From Synanceia verrucosa (lineage: Eukaryota; Chordata; Actinopteri; Perciformes; Synanceiidae): DNA of 64,000 nucleotides. Made by a program: the position numbers and the translations under genes. The stretch spans positions 26,585,565-26,649,564 of the forward strand of contig CM056559.1 of NCBI GenBank assembly GCA_029721515.1, in the 5' to 3' direction. The notes beneath the pieces were generated by a model, which was not told where the DNA came from, did no database searches, and saw nothing but the letters and a program-made list of their open reading frames with translations. Shown here one piece after another: positions 63,271-64,000 of this stretch (positions are counted from its first letter, which is position 1; each line of letters begins with the position of its first letter).

Positions 63271-63445
63271 CACACACCAGACACTTCATTAGGGATAGTT
63301 TGCTAGTCCAACCCTAACCCTGGGCCCCTTTTTCCTTCAGAACTAACCTAATTTCTTATGGCATAGATTCAACAAGGTTTTGGAAACATTCCTCACAGAT
63401 TGGTCCATATTGACATGATGGCATCAGTCAGTTACTGAAGATTTA
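63271..63445 (-). mobile_element. 3'-end remnant of a second Tc1/mariner-like element
   Basis: Read on the minus strand, the segment encodes the end of a Tc1-type transposase gene: ATGTCAATATGGACCAATCT, then GAGGAATGTTTCCAAAACCT and TTGTTGAATCTATGCCATAAG, then GTTCTGAAGGAAAAAGGGGC, running into a terminal block resembling CCTAATGAAGTGTCTGG. This matches the well-known vertebrate element whose end reads 'cctaataaagtggccggtgag'. Only about 175 nt of the 3' end remain and several changes interrupt the frame. Confidence 0.75.
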
Positions 63446-63818
63446 TCATTTTATCATTCTTCATGCATGGATTAATTTGATGAATTTAACAAAGATGCTG
63501 TCAAAAATACCATAAGTTAGCACTTTTCTAGTTTTAGCTTCTTTTCTGTTTCCACGTCCAAAGCCAGAGGGTTGAAGTGACTGGTAGGACATGTGGCTGC
63601 AGCCCTTCTAATACATTAAGTTGAGGCCTGACCAGTCACCATGTTTCTGAAGCTCAGCTCTGAGCCCAGTGCTGCAGGAATCACACCCAAACAAGAATTA
63701 CATGCCGTACCAATCACAGTTTCTCTGACTGAGCTATTAGTGCTGAGCTGATAGCTGCAGCATACACCCACTACACTTGCCCCAGAACCATTACATGAAA
63801 TGTGTACGTGTGTGTGGG

Positions 63819-63842
63819 TGTGTGTGTGTGTGTGTGTGTGTG
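63819..63842. repeat. (GT)n microsatellite
   Basis: A GT run of about 24 nt. Confidence 0.9.
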
Positions 63843-64000
63843 CAACATAGGTAATGCTCCTCTGACGCCTTTGCTGAGTCCACAGCTTCATCATCATTAG
63901 GCTGCTGCAGTGATAAGACAAAAAGATAGAGGGATGAGGAGAGAGGAGGAGAAGTGATTTGGTTCTGCAGCAGGGCTATCAAGGGGATTACCTTCACAAC

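Larger units (their letters stand above)
17945..64000 (+). other. Probable long first intron (or intron plus downstream intergenic DNA)
   Basis: After the donor at 17945 no further exon with recognisable protein similarity was found on the + strand in 46 kb. The only protein-like segments are transposon relics. A first intron of this size is frequent in vertebrate neuronal adhesion and receptor genes. An alternative is that a short unrecognised exon lies within, or that the transcript ends early. Weak exon-like segments (for example 38482-38574) were not accepted. Confidence 0.45.

Noticed and set aside
1..64000. CRISPR arrays, operons, phage or plasmid features, tRNA or rRNA genes
   Set aside because: None were found. 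The only tRNA-like boxes belong to SINEs, and the sequence character is that of vertebrate nuclear DNA.

Overview
This window looks like nuclear DNA of a ray-finned (teleost) fish. The sequence is AT-leaning and almost entirely non-coding. It has very frequent (CA/GT)n microsatellites, many old transposon pieces of families typical of fish (tRNA-derived SINEs, L2/I-type LINE pieces, Tc1/mariner remnants), and one compact CpG-rich promoter. There are no bacterial-style operons. Nearly all open frames of 60-180 codons are chance frames or frames through CA/GT repeats. The species cannot be named from the sequence.

Layout. 1-1420 is a nest of mobile-element relics: the 3' end of a LINE with an RNase H domain, abutted by a tRNA-derived SINE and then a short dispersed repeat. 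1421-17380 is intergenic or upstream DNA with several dispersed-repeat pieces, a perfect 35-bp inverted repeat near 8.2-8.4 kb, and a CpG-rich open frame near 13.5-13.8 kb. 17380-17944 is the only convincing gene part: a GA-repeat, a CpG-rich promoter/5' UTR and a first coding exon (17878-17944) encoding a signal peptide and ending at a good splice donor in phase 1. 17945-64000 is best read as the very long first intron of that gene. No second exon was recognised. It holds microsatellites, L2-like and other LINE fragments (48.7 and 61.4 kb), a foldback repeat (49.1 kb), two Tc1-like remnants (53.2 and 63.3 kb), a minus-strand SINE (34.6 kb) and some homeodomain-motif-rich stretches that could be regulatory.

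The gene starting at 17878 makes a secreted or type I membrane protein. A signal-peptide exon followed by a phase-1 intron and at least 46 kb of intron is common for neuronal adhesion molecules and receptors. Calsyntenin is one candidate because its mature protein begins with K/R then V/A, which this exon end permits. That is only a hypothesis, so no gene symbol is given. I found no clear new biological system. The most informative leads are the promoter palindrome, the CpG-rich frame at 13.5 kb, the perfect 35-bp inverted repeat and the internally deleted Tc1 copy.
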